A program made the translations under genes and the position numbers. Below the pieces are notes generated by a model. The model had not been told where the DNA came from. It made no database searches and saw nothing but the letters and a program-made list of their open reading frames with translations. This document shows, in pieces, positions 8,630 to 16,222 of a stretch of DNA of 59,507 bases (position 1 is the stretch's first letter; each line of letters begins with the position of its first letter). The stretch is from an uncultured Bdellovibrionales bacterium. Lineage in GTDB: Bacteria > Bdellovibrionota > Bdellovibrionia > Bdellovibrionales > JAMPXM01. Location of the stretch: contig CALBDW010000143.1 in assembly GCA_937927435.1 (NCBI GenBank), positions 1-59,507 of the forward strand, given 5' to 3'.

Positions 8630-9094
8630 ATGATGAAAGTGGGTGTGAAGATCAAAAAGCTTCCGAATTTCAAAGGCGATCTCCCTGCGTATCAGACGCC
8701 GCTGGCGAGCGGCTTCGATGTGCGCGCTCAGCTTGATGGTCAAACATTGAACCTTGCCCCTGGCGAGCGGGCGTTGGTTCCGACCGGGCTAAGCTTTGAA
8801 ATTCCGTCCGGCTACGAGATTCAAGCGCGCCCTCGCAGCGGTCTGGCCGCCAAACAAGGGCTGACCGTTTTGAACACGCCGGGGACCATCGACGCCGATT
8901 ACCGTGGGGAAGTGAAGATTATCTTGATCAATTTGGGACGTGAGACGGTTCAAATCAAAGATCAGGATAGAATCGCGCAGCTCGTTCTTTGCCCAGTTGT
9001 CCAGGCCGATTTCGAGATTCTCGGAGAGTTGAGTGCCACCGAACGCGGGGACGGAGGTTTTGGAAGCACCGGCGTCTCGGGCGCACCGGCGTAA
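8630..9094 (+). CDS. dut: dUTP diphosphatase
   Basis: dUTPase hydrolyses dUTP to dUMP and pyrophosphate, keeping uracil out of DNA and feeding dTMP synthesis. All five family motifs appear in order in 154 residues: ASGFDVRA, RPRSGLA, GTIDADYRGEV (with the catalytic Asp), RIAQLVL, and the glycine-rich RGDGGFGSTG at the C-terminus. The enzyme should be a homotrimer. AAAGGAGG immediately after the M16 peptidase stop gives a strong ribosome-binding site about 9 bases before this ATG; the second ATG (8633) is equally in frame. It ends the plus-strand cluster, 9 bases from the convergent minus-strand operon. Confidence 0.96.
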   Translation: MMKVGVKIKKLPNFKGDLPAYQTPLASGFDVRAQLDGQTLNLAPGERALVPTGLSFEIPSGYEIQARPRSGLAAKQGLTVLNTPGTIDADYRGEVKIILINLGRETVQIKDQDRIAQLVLCPVVQADFEILGELSATERGDGGFGSTGVSGAPA

Positions 9095-9103
9095 ATCCCT
9101 TCC

Positions 9104-9637
9104 TTAGGATCGCACGATCTGCACGATCGACCACAAGACGAAAAACACGGCGAAGATCCACGCGAGAAGCTTAAAAACAAAACGGCGGTCGAGCTTGAAC
9201 TGTTCCACGAGTCCGACTGTGAGCAGGATCCCGCTCAGGGCGAAACCGATGAGGTCGAGCGGCGCCAAAAAGCCCGAGAAGGCATGGATGATGAAAAACG
9301 GAAGAGTCGCCATCACGACGAGTGAGTAAAGCCGTCTGATATCGAGAAATGTCGAAGTGAATCCCGCGAAGAGATAGTAGAAGAAGAGGGTCAGGACCGC
9401 GCAGACCATCACCGCCACGACCGGGAAGACTGCAATCGAAATGATGAGATCAAGCATGCTTTGCGCGATCAGCGCGGCGAAAATGCCCGAAAGAGCGGCG
9501 CCGCCTCCTTGGAGCAGGAGCGCGGCAGTCCAGCTCAAGCGGATCGGGTTTTTAACGGCGTTTAAGGGATCGCGGATGAAGCGTTTGAGAAGAGAGGGGA
9601 GATCTCTTACGAGTGTATCGGCGTCATCGATGCGCAT
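9104..9637 (-). CDS. YIP1-like multi-pass membrane protein
   Basis: This 177-residue protein has an N-terminal amphipathic stretch (DLPSLLKRFIRDPLNAVKNP) followed by about five hydrophobic segments. The arrangement resembles YIP1-domain proteins, including the 'DP..A...P' element before the first membrane segment. No catalytic motif is visible and the function is unknown. GAGGAG lies 7 bases before the ATG, inside the 3' end of the upstream gene, so the two overlap by 31 bases and are surely co-transcribed. It is the last gene of a three-gene minus-strand operon that also encodes a hydrolase-like protein and an outer-membrane-type protein. The YIP1 assignment is by pattern only. Confidence 0.7.
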   Translation of the reverse strand: MRIDDADTLVRDLPSLLKRFIRDPLNAVKNPIRLSWTAALLLQGGGAALSGIFAALIAQSMLDLIISIAVFPVVAVMVCAVLTLFFYYLFAGFTSTFLDIRRLYSLVVMATLPFFIIHAFSGFLAPLDLIGFALSGILLTVGLVEQFKLDRRFVFKLLAWIFAVFFVLWSIVQIVRS

Positions 9638-10350
9638 GCCTTTTCTCCTCTTTCGGCCTCTCCGCTCATGAGATCGCGTTCGGCTAGCGTCACGGCAAGA
9701 TCCAAAAATCGCGACGCGATTGCGAAGGAACCGTCGAATTCACCGGTTTCAATCGGATCCACCCGCCGAGAGCGATCTAAAAATACATGGTTGTGGACAA
9801 AAAGACAAAATCCGGCCATGAGGGTTCGCCAGTTCGTATTTGGCTTCTCCGATTGCGTCAGTTCAAGGTACTCGATCGCGTTGGTGAAGGGTTTCAAGTC
9901 TTCTGGTTTGGGTGCGGTTTTCTTTGTGCGCTGTTCGGCGTTGGGATTACGTACGCACGTGAGGCTTGCGATTTTTGGATGCGAGACGCGCGCGAGGGCT
10001 TCCAGCTCTTCCCCAGACGACGAGTCACCGATCAAATGGCATTTGTCGGCGGGCAGATCCTCGAGCGCCCGCAAAATCGCTTCGGTGCGATCTTTGCCTG
10101 GAGGCGCCTCGAGTTCCCATACGTCGTACCCATGCTCGCGCAAATAGAGGGGGATCTCGTTCCAGTAATCGAAAAGCCGGAACAGGCTTTTACGTCCCGA
10201 GAGAAAAACGATCGGATATCGGGTTAAAAGGCAGTTGGGTTTAAGTTCCAAGCCGTTCATGGCCCGGCGGCGTTCTCGGCGCCTGAAAACTTGAAACGTG
10301 ATCGCTGCCGAAACCAGAAGCAAGGCTGAAAAGAGAGCGGTTGTCACCAT
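9607..10350 (-). CDS. Alpha/beta-hydrolase-like protein with an N-terminal membrane anchor
   Basis: The 247-residue product starts with a hydrophobic segment (ALFSALLLVSAAITFQVF) followed by RRRERRR, typical of a signal anchor. The segment TRYPIVFLSG then begins a lipase-like fold with an aromatic run (FRLFDYWNEIPLYLREHGYDVW). The nucleophile-elbow position reads LIGDSSSGEE, where most relatives have GHSxGG. The Ser of GDS is kept, but the second Gly of GxSxG is replaced by Ser, so activity is doubtful. No clear catalytic His can be assigned by eye. It starts 3 bases after the upstream stop without a visible ribosome-binding site, suggesting coupled translation. It could instead be a non-catalytic binding protein. 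Confidence 0.65.
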   Translation of the reverse strand: MVTTALFSALLLVSAAITFQVFRRRERRRAMNGLELKPNCLLTRYPIVFLSGRKSLFRLFDYWNEIPLYLREHGYDVWELEAPPGKDRTEAILRALEDLPADKCHLIGDSSSGEELEALARVSHPKIASLTCVRNPNAEQRTKKTAPKPEDLKPFTNAIEYLELTQSEKPNTNWRTLMAGFCLFVHNHVFLDRSRRVDPIETGEFDGSFAIASRFLDLAVTLAERDLMSGEAERGEKACASMTPIHS

Positions 10351-10353
10351 CGC

Positions 10354-11034
10354 TTACAAGTGGAAATCAATGCGAAGGGTGGCGTCAATAGATCCTTCAT
10401 CAGGGGTGTCGGTGATCATCGCGGTGCGGCCGTTGAGGTCGGCGCCGAAGCTCATCTTGTCGTTGGCATAAAGATCGATCCCGAATGTGACGATACCCGA
10501 CGGGGTCGTGTACGTGATGGTGTCTTGGCCGCGTTGCAGATTCAGATAACGGGCGGAAAGGCCTGTGCCGATACGATAGCCGACGCGGCTCGTGTAAAGG
10601 TCTTTATGGAGCACTTTGAGTTCGAATTCCTGAAGGGAAACGCTTGCGTTTGAGCCCTCGGTGGGACTGAAGTTTCGCGCGGTGCCTTCGGCGATCCAAT
10701 GCGGCGAGAAGAGGTCGATGCCGAACGAGGCTTGAATGCCTTTCTGATTCAGATAACGGCTGGCCCCGTCAGGAAAGGTCACGGTTTGCATGAGAGAGGC
10801 GAGTCCGATGCCGGCATGGAAGAGCACGGACTCAAGCGGATCGGCAGAGCGCCGGGTGTTGGCGTGTGTGCGCAAGACCGGGCGGTTCGATTCGCGGTTG
10901 AGTTCGTTCAAGATTTCGTCGTAGCCGACGAGATCATCATCCTCGAGCGCGCCCGTTGCAGAGCCGGGGAAAGACGCGACCGCCGCGAACGAAAGGGAAG
11001 CGAGCGCAACGATAGAGACCAAACGTCTGAGCAT
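10354..11034 (-). CDS. Secreted, probably outer-membrane beta-barrel protein of unknown function
   Basis: The 226-residue product begins with a signal peptide (MLRRLVSIVALASLSFAAVASFPGSATGA). It then shows alternating polar and hydrophobic strands with many Gly and aromatic residues, ending DATLRIDFHL. A terminal aromatic or Leu after alternating residues is typical of outer-membrane barrels. I recognise no named family. GGAGG lies 7 bases before the ATG. It is the first gene of the minus-strand operon shared with the hydrolase-like and YIP1-like genes, so the three may act together in the envelope. The barrel assignment is an inference from strand pattern. Confidence 0.7.
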   Translation of the reverse strand: MLRRLVSIVALASLSFAAVASFPGSATGALEDDDLVGYDEILNELNRESNRPVLRTHANTRRSADPLESVLFHAGIGLASLMQTVTFPDGASRYLNQKGIQASFGIDLFSPHWIAEGTARNFSPTEGSNASVSLQEFELKVLHKDLYTSRVGYRIGTGLSARYLNLQRGQDTITYTTPSGIVTFGIDLYANDKMSFGADLNGRTAMITDTPDEGSIDATLRIDFHL

Positions 11035-11178
11035 GATTTACCCTCCGTGGCCACCGGTGCCGATGGTAACTTCTCTTCCTCTAGTCTAGCAGAGGTAAGG
11101 TCCTTTTGCGGGTCCAGGAGAGAACTTTCGGTAAAACTCGTCTTTTCCTTTTTGTGGCCGGGGTGAGAAAATAGGGCT

Positions 11179-11580
11179 ATGGCAGGAGCGTCGAAGCGTT
11201 GTTATTGCGCGTTTTGCCGGACACCACGGATGGTTTACGTGAAGAAGCACGTGGGCCTGCCTGACATCCTGCTTTCGGGGCTCACCGCTGTCTTACTCAG
11301 TTATATTTTTTTTCAGGACTTTGATCCGAGGGCGCTTATATTTTTCGCCCTCTGTCTTGCACTTGCCGAACTTTTCATCATGTTCCGCTGGCGGCTTTCG
11401 CTGATTTGCCAGAAGTGTGGTTTCGATCCGCATCTCTACAAGCGTTCACCTGAGAAAGCGGCTCAACGGGTGAGAGAGTACATGGAACGCCGGAAAGAGG
11501 ATCCGCTAAGCCTGTTTTCTCCTCCTCCCAAGCTCCCGGTGAAAAAGAAGAAAAAATCGCCGCTCGAGGCATCGCGGTAA
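11179..11580 (+). CDS. Small membrane protein with two CxxC pairs (zinc-ribbon-like)
   Basis: The 133-residue product has CYCAFC near the N-terminus, two hydrophobic segments in the middle (GLPDILLSGLTAVLLSYIFF and ALIFFALCLALAELFIMF), then CQKC and a strongly basic tail (PVKKKKKSP). The two CxxC pairs flank a membrane hairpin and could form one cytoplasmic zinc site with both ends inside. I do not recognise the family. There is no clear ribosome-binding site before the ATG. It lies in the plus direction just before the glycosyltransferase gene and diverges from the envelope operon. Confidence 0.7.
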   Translation: MAGASKRCYCAFCRTPRMVYVKKHVGLPDILLSGLTAVLLSYIFFQDFDPRALIFFALCLALAELFIMFRWRLSLICQKCGFDPHLYKRSPEKAAQRVREYMERRKEDPLSLFSPPPKLPVKKKKKSPLEASR

Positions 11581-11583
11581 AAC

Positions 11584-11612
11584 TTGTGCCACATTCGGGA
11601 AAAAGCTAGGCT
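11584..11612 (+). promoter_or_regulatory. Candidate promoter giving a leaderless mRNA for the glycosyltransferase
   Basis: TTGTGC (11584-11589) and TAGGCT (11607-11612) are spaced by exactly 17 bases. The ATG follows 9 bases after the -10 with no ribosome-binding site, so transcription would start at or within a few bases of the ATG. Motif quality is moderate. Confidence 0.4.
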
Positions 11613-11621
11613 CTCATTGAA

Positions 11622-12329
11622 ATGAAAGCGCTAGTGATTATCCCCACTTATAATGAAAGCGAGAACATTGAAGCCATCAGCCGTGCGGTTTTGAACATCA
11701 CACCGGTTGAAACGCACGTTCTCGTCGTGGACGACAACTCGCCGGACGGCACCGCCGACATCGTGAAACGCCTCATGGAGACAGAACCACGTTTGCACCT
11801 GCTTTCACGTCCGGGAAAAGAAGGTCTGGGTCGAGCCTATATCGACGCGTTTCAGTGGGGATTGGAGCGCGGGTATGACGTTCTCGTCGAGATGGATGCC
11901 GATTTTTCCCACCGTCCCGAAGATCTCGTGAAAATTCTCGAGGCGATTAAAGCGGAGGATGTCGACTTCGTCGTTGGGTCGCGTTGGGTTGAAGGCGGCC
12001 GTACGGTCAACTGGGGTCTTAACCGTCAATTCATCAGCCGGGGTGGCAGCTTCTATACGCGCTTGATTCTCGGTTTTCCGGTGGCCGATTGGACGGGCGG
12101 TTTCAACGCGTGGAAGGCTAAGGTCTTAAGAGGGATCGGTCTCGAACGGATTCAATCGAACGGGTATAGCTTCCAGATCGAGCTGAAGTACCGGAGCTTG
12201 AGAAAAGGTTTCCGCGGGAAAGAGGTCCCGATCGTTTTCGAAGACCGCCGGGTCGGAAAAAGCAAGATGAGCACGCGTATCATAATCGAGGCCTTGGGGC
12301 GGGTATGGGCGTTGCGATTCGGGAGCTGA
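11622..12329 (+). CDS. Polyprenol monophosphomannose synthase-like glycosyltransferase (GT2)
   Basis: The protein matches the dolichol-phosphate mannosyltransferase branch of family GT2, which moves mannose from GDP-mannose to a polyprenyl phosphate at the inner face of the cytoplasmic membrane. Evidence in 235 residues: IIPTYNESENI at the N-terminus, VVDDNSPDGT for nucleotide binding, MDADFSHRPED for the metal site, VGSRWVEGG, the DWTGGFNAWK loop, and GYSFQIELKYR. It has no C-terminal membrane segments, so it is of the soluble or peripherally bound type. The product could feed lipoprotein or glycan modification. The substrate is inferred from the family; glucose or another sugar is possible. 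The next gene starts 2 bases after its stop. Confidence 0.88.
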   Translation: MKALVIIPTYNESENIEAISRAVLNITPVETHVLVVDDNSPDGTADIVKRLMETEPRLHLLSRPGKEGLGRAYIDAFQWGLERGYDVLVEMDADFSHRPEDLVKILEAIKAEDVDFVVGSRWVEGGRTVNWGLNRQFISRGGSFYTRLILGFPVADWTGGFNAWKAKVLRGIGLERIQSNGYSFQIELKYRSLRKGFRGKEVPIVFEDRRVGKSKMSTRIIIEALGRVWALRFGS

Positions 12330-12331
12330 GA

Positions 12332-13249
12332 ATGCCGACTCGCTGGTTTCCGACGACTCTCGCTGTTGTTTCATTGTTTTTTGTTTATGTGTCCGGCGCT
12401 TTCGCGCAATCGAACCGGCCAGTACAGGAGCAGAAAGCGCAAGACGGGGTCGCGGCCGTCATCGCAACCGACGGAGCCCTTGTTTTTGTGAAGCCGGATT
12501 CGACGTCGTCCGTGATGGCGCAATTATCACAAGGGCAAAAAGTGCGCGTTTCGAAAGGCCAAGTGCGGGGGGTGGACGGAATCTTCCGTCGTATCCGCGT
12601 CGGAAACAAAATCGGTTACATCTTGAACGAGGATGTTGTCCTGCAAACGGCAGCGTCGCCGGTTCCGCCGAAGGGAAAGACGGCTAAAGCCGATTCGTCG
12701 GCCAAACGGACGCGCGGTAAGGAACGGGAAAAAAAGAAAGAGTCACGCCGCGACCCGATTTATTTCACGCGGTATATCGGGCTCTTAGTCGGTGAGACGG
12801 AGTACAAAGAAGACATCGCGAATGTCGATGCCTCGGCAAGACTCATGATCTACGGCTTCAAACTGACGGGGCCGGATGTTTTGATCTCGGGGCCGGTGAT
12901 CGACTTCAATTTCGCGCTCCATTACGGGGTGCCGCCCTATTACGATAGGCTTTCCGATACAAAGCCGACCGGTTTTGTGATTTTCACCGATGCGCTGTTG
13001 CCGATTCCGGTGATGCAGGGAATTGACTCCATGCTCTATTTGGGGGTGGGCCCGGCGCTTGTTTATTCGCAGTTTGACGTCGTTCAGGGTGTCCGGAGAA
13101 TGGATCTGAAAAACGTCAACTTGGGCTTAAGCACGTCATTGGGCGCCGCTTACAGAATTGAAAAGATCGCGCTCCGCCTGGAAGCTAAGTATTTCGTGGA
13201 AAAGACGTCCTATCGCGCGGTTCAAGCTGTTTTACAGACGGAATTCTAA
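12332..13249 (+). CDS. Secreted protein with SH3b-like domain and C-terminal outer-membrane-type domain
   Basis: The start at 12332 is chosen because GGGAG lies 6 bases upstream and the protein then opens with a clean signal peptide (MPTRWFPTTLAVVSLFFVYVSGAFA) cut near AQS. An ATG at 12305 is also in frame. Residues 40-115 (GAVFV..QLSQGQKVRV..., GNKIGYI) resemble a bacterial SH3 domain. A basic linker rich in Lys/Arg/Glu follows. The rest (from about residue 145) shows alternating strands ending in VLQTEF, with the terminal Phe favoured by outer-membrane barrels. Its layout resembles the protein at 20684-21556: signal peptide, small beta domain, basic linker, barrel. The function is unknown. 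Confidence 0.72.
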   Translation: MPTRWFPTTLAVVSLFFVYVSGAFAQSNRPVQEQKAQDGVAAVIATDGALVFVKPDSTSSVMAQLSQGQKVRVSKGQVRGVDGIFRRIRVGNKIGYILNEDVVLQTAASPVPPKGKTAKADSSAKRTRGKEREKKKESRRDPIYFTRYIGLLVGETEYKEDIANVDASARLMIYGFKLTGPDVLISGPVIDFNFALHYGVPPYYDRLSDTKPTGFVIFTDALLPIPVMQGIDSMLYLGVGPALVYSQFDVVQGVRRMDLKNVNLGLSTSLGAAYRIEKIALRLEAKYFVEKTSYRAVQAVLQTEF

Positions 13250-13271
13250 GCGTTTTTCCGTAAATTCGCCT

Positions 13272-13300
13272 TTGGCTCGATTTGGGAAACCTGCTAGTCT
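13272..13300 (+). promoter_or_regulatory. Candidate promoter giving a leaderless mutL mRNA
   Basis: TTGGCT (13272-13277) and TAGTCT (13295-13300) have 17-base spacing, and the mutL ATG follows after 8 bases. No ribosome-binding site precedes the ATG, which fits a leaderless transcript. Confidence 0.4.
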
Positions 13301-13308
13301 CGCTGGCC

Positions 13309-15237
13309 ATGACAGCGAAATCTGGCCGAATCCGCCTTCTTCCATCGGAAGTCGTTGACCAAATCGCCGCCGGCGAAGTCGTCGAGCGGCCCGCGCATCT
13401 TGTTAAAGAACTGGTTGAAAACGCGCTCGACGCCGGCGCAACCTCCATCGAAGTCGAATACGACCAAGGCGGCCGCCGCGTTCGCGTGACGGACGATGGG
13501 CGCGGAATCCATAAGGATGAATTAGCGCTCGCGTTAGCCCGCCATGCCACGAGCAAGATCGAAGCCCCGGAAGACTTGTGGCGGCTTTCGACCTTCGGTT
13601 TCCGAGGCGAGGCTTTGGCCAGTATCGCGGCTGTCAGCCGCCTCACCCTACAGAGCCGGACGGCGGAGTCGGACAGCGCTTACAAAATCACGTCCGAATT
13701 CGGAAAACTTTCCGAGGTCGAACCGGCCGGAGGAAACCAGGGGACGACCGTTCTCGTTGAAGAGCTTTTCGCGAACGTTCCGGCCCGGTTGAAATTCATG
13801 AAGAGCGAGACGGCCGAAAGCGCGCAGATCAAAGCGGTCTTGAGAGCTCTCGCCCTGGTCAATGAAGGTGTTGAGTTCCGGATTCGCACGAAGGGCAAGC
13901 TAGAATCCGTTTGGCCGAAAGCGAATAGCTTCTTGGAACGTGCGCGACAAATGAAGCTTGCCGACAAGCTGTACGAGAACACTTTCGATTATGAAGGTTT
14001 TAAGGCGCACGTGCTTTTCGCGAGCCCGCACGAGGTCGCCGGCAACGCGCGCCAGATTCTCATCTTCGTGCAAAGGCGCTGGGTCCAAGACCGCGGGCTG
14101 CAGGCGGCCGTCAACGATGCTTATCGAGGCCTTCTCATGCACGGGGAGTTTCCCATCGCCGTGGTGCGTTTGGAGGTCCCGGCCGATGAAGTCGATGTGA
14201 ATATTCACCCCACGAAGTCGCAGATCAAGTTCCGCGATCCTCAACCCGCGTTCCGCGCTGTGAACCGTGCTTTGCGTGAAGGGCTCGAGCGGGCGCCGTG
14301 GCTGGAAAATGGGAAGAAGGATGCGGCCGTCGCCGGGGAAAACGCGGCCCCGAAACCTGTAAAGCGCTTGAGTGTCGCCGATCTTACGAGGGCCTACGAC
14401 GGGCCGATTCTGAACCTAAAGGCCGAGCCCGATTTCAGCAAGACGCCGCCTGCCTCGGTCGGGCGTTTCGAGGCGCCGGAGTTTCACTCCGTGAACTTCC
14501 GCAAGAAACTCGATCTTGCCGCGTTCTCGAATCCTTCAGTTACGGATGCGGCGGCACGGATTCAAAACGCCGTTGAGTCCTATGCTGAAAGCGCGGCGAA
14601 CGTCGCTGTCGAGGCGAAGAACGAGGAAGAAAGAAAAGCGCCGGTGCCAGGGTACTGGTCGCGGCTTCAGGTAATCGGGCAAGCGAATCTCACGTACATC
14701 ATCGCCCAAGATGAAACGCGTTTGGTTTTGATCGACCAGCATGCGGCTCATGAGCGTGTGGCTTACGAACGGTTGATGCGCGCCTGGAAGGGGGGAGAGA
14801 TTGAAACCCAGGCGTTTTTGCTGCCGTTAACGGTTGAACTCGATGTCGAGGGAACTGAGGCGCTGATGAAGATTCAGGAAGAGCTCGACAACGTGGGCGT
14901 CTCGATCGATCAAAGCGGTCCGCAAGCGATTGTCGTGCGTTCGAAGCCGGCGATTATCGGTGACGGCGCTCTGGTTCAGGCGATCCAGGGCTTGTCGCGG
15001 GAGCTGGTCGAGCGGGGTGGAAGCTTCCAGCTCGAAAAGAAAATCTCGGATCTCTGCGCCACCATGGCCTGCCATTCGGTCGTGCGCGCCGGGCAGGCTT
15101 TGAGCATGGAGCAGATGCGGCGCCTGCTGGAGCAAATGGATGAATTCCCGCTCTCGAGCTTCTGCCCCCACGGGCGTCCGGTTTCAATAGAGTTTCCATT
15201 CACCCGATTGGAGCGCGATTTCGGCCGGATCGTATGA
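13309..15237 (+). CDS. mutL: DNA mismatch repair protein MutL (endonuclease type)
   Basis: MutL couples mismatch recognition by MutS to strand incision and excision. The N-terminal GHKL ATPase motifs are all present: ENALDAG, DDGRGI, RHATSKI and TFGFRGEALASIAAVS, then GTTVLVEELFANVPARLKF. A low-complexity linker covers roughly residues 330-440. The C-terminal dimerisation domain has DQHAAHERVAYE, which fits the DQHA(x2)E(x4)E endonuclease motif, plus ACHSVVRAG and CPHGRP. MutL proteins with this motif nick DNA themselves and are found in bacteria without MutH. The ATG at 13309 gives the normal N-terminus (642 residues); a TTG nine codons upstream is in frame but would precede the conserved start. 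The stop overlaps the miaA ATG by 4 bases. Confidence 0.96.
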   Translation: MTAKSGRIRLLPSEVVDQIAAGEVVERPAHLVKELVENALDAGATSIEVEYDQGGRRVRVTDDGRGIHKDELALALARHATSKIEAPEDLWRLSTFGFRGEALASIAAVSRLTLQSRTAESDSAYKITSEFGKLSEVEPAGGNQGTTVLVEELFANVPARLKFMKSETAESAQIKAVLRALALVNEGVEFRIRTKGKLESVWPKANSFLERARQMKLADKLYENTFDYEGFKAHVLFASPHEVAGNARQILIFVQRRWVQDRGLQAAVNDAYRGLLMHGEFPIAVVRLEVPADEVDVNIHPTKSQIKFRDPQPAFRAVNRALREGLERAPWLENGKKDAAVAGENAAPKPVKRLSVADLTRAYDGPILNLKAEPDFSKTPPASVGRFEAPEFHSVNFRKKLDLAAFSNPSVTDAAARIQNAVESYAESAANVAVEAKNEEERKAPVPGYWSRLQVIGQANLTYIIAQDETRLVLIDQHAAHERVAYERLMRAWKGGEIETQAFLLPLTVELDVEGTEALMKIQEELDNVGVSIDQSGPQAIVVRSKPAIIGDGALVQAIQGLSRELVERGGSFQLEKKISDLCATMACHSVVRAGQALSMEQMRRLLEQMDEFPLSSFCPHGRPVSIEFPFTRLERDFGRIV

Positions 15238-16187
15238 AGACTCCCATGGTTCTTTTTATTGTCGGTCCAACGGCAACCGGTAAGTCCGATTTGGCCGTCG
15301 ATATCGCGGAAGGATGCGCGGCGGAGTCTCCCGCGCCGGAAATCATCAATTGCGACAGTGTCCAGTTATTCGAGGGTGTTGATATCGGAGCAGCGAAGCC
15401 TGATAAGGTTCTTCTCGAACGAGCCCAACATCATCTAGTTGGGCACGTGCCGCTTGGAGGAAGCTACACGGCCGGCGATTTCCGCAGAGACGCTCTGAAG
15501 GTGATCTTCGAAGGCGGCCAACGGGGTGTGAACCGATTCTTGGCGGTCGGTGGAAGCGGGTTTTACGTGCAGGCTTTGGAAAAGGGCATGTTCGAAGTTC
15601 CCGACGTTCCGGAGGAGGTGCGAGCTCGTCTCGATGCCGAAGCGGACGCGCCGGGCGGGCTCGAGGCACTTTATGCGGAACTTAAACAAAAAGACCCTGA
15701 GGCAGCCGCCCGTATTTCTCCGCGGGATCGCTATCGGATCGTTCGCGCGCTTGAAATCATCCGTTCCGGTCCTTTGGGGGCGACGCTTTCAGAGATCAAG
15801 AAACGGTTTGCGGCCAGCGCTCCCGAGGCGCCGTTTTTTTCGTATAAAATCGGTCTTTCGCTCGACCGGGACGTCTTGCGGAAGCGGGTGCGGGAGAGAG
15901 CGGCGAGAATGTTGAAGGCGGGCCTCGTCGAAGAGGTTGAAGGTTTGAGGGCGAAGGGGCTCAAAGACTGGGCACCATTAAAATCGGTCGGCTATCGTGA
16001 AGTACAGGCGATGCTGGACGGCCGTTTGGCGCCGAAAGACCTCGAGGATGCCATTGTAACGAGCACCATGCAGCTCGCCAAAAAGCAGATGACATGGTTT
16101 AAACGCGATCAATCGATTCAGTGGTTTGACGCTGTTTCTGAACGATCGAAGGCGATCGAAGAGGGACAAAAAATCCTCAAGCCTTGA
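15234..16187 (+). CDS. miaA: tRNA dimethylallyltransferase
   Basis: MiaA transfers a dimethylallyl group to N6 of adenosine 37 in tRNAs reading codons that begin with U. The 317-residue protein has the P-loop GPTATGKS near residue 11, the substrate loop NCDSVQLFEGVDIGAAKP, the GGSGFYVQAL motif and RDRYRIVRALEI. It ends with the MTWFKRDQSIQWFDA segment of the family. The start overlaps the mutL stop as ATGA, the same mutL-miaA pairing seen in many bacteria. It uses dimethylallyl diphosphate, which the fni product at the far end of the window would supply. Confidence 0.95.
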   Translation: MKTPMVLFIVGPTATGKSDLAVDIAEGCAAESPAPEIINCDSVQLFEGVDIGAAKPDKVLLERAQHHLVGHVPLGGSYTAGDFRRDALKVIFEGGQRGVNRFLAVGGSGFYVQALEKGMFEVPDVPEEVRARLDAEADAPGGLEALYAELKQKDPEAAARISPRDRYRIVRALEIIRSGPLGATLSEIKKRFAASAPEAPFFSYKIGLSLDRDVLRKRVRERAARMLKAGLVEEVEGLRAKGLKDWAPLKSVGYREVQAMLDGRLAPKDLEDAIVTSTMQLAKKQMTWFKRDQSIQWFDAVSERSKAIEEGQKILKP

Positions 16188-16212
16188 CTCCGGAGCAACG
16201 TGGGACCACACT
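16184..16212 (+). promoter_or_regulatory. Weak candidate promoter overlapping the miaA stop
   Basis: TTGACT (16184-16189) is a near-consensus -35, with a poor -10 CACACT (16207-16212) 17 bases on. The probable yicC ATG is 10 bases further and has no ribosome-binding site, the same geometry as at mutL and the glycosyltransferase. The -10 is weak, so confidence is low. Confidence 0.25.
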
Positions 16213-16222
16213 GGCGCCATTC

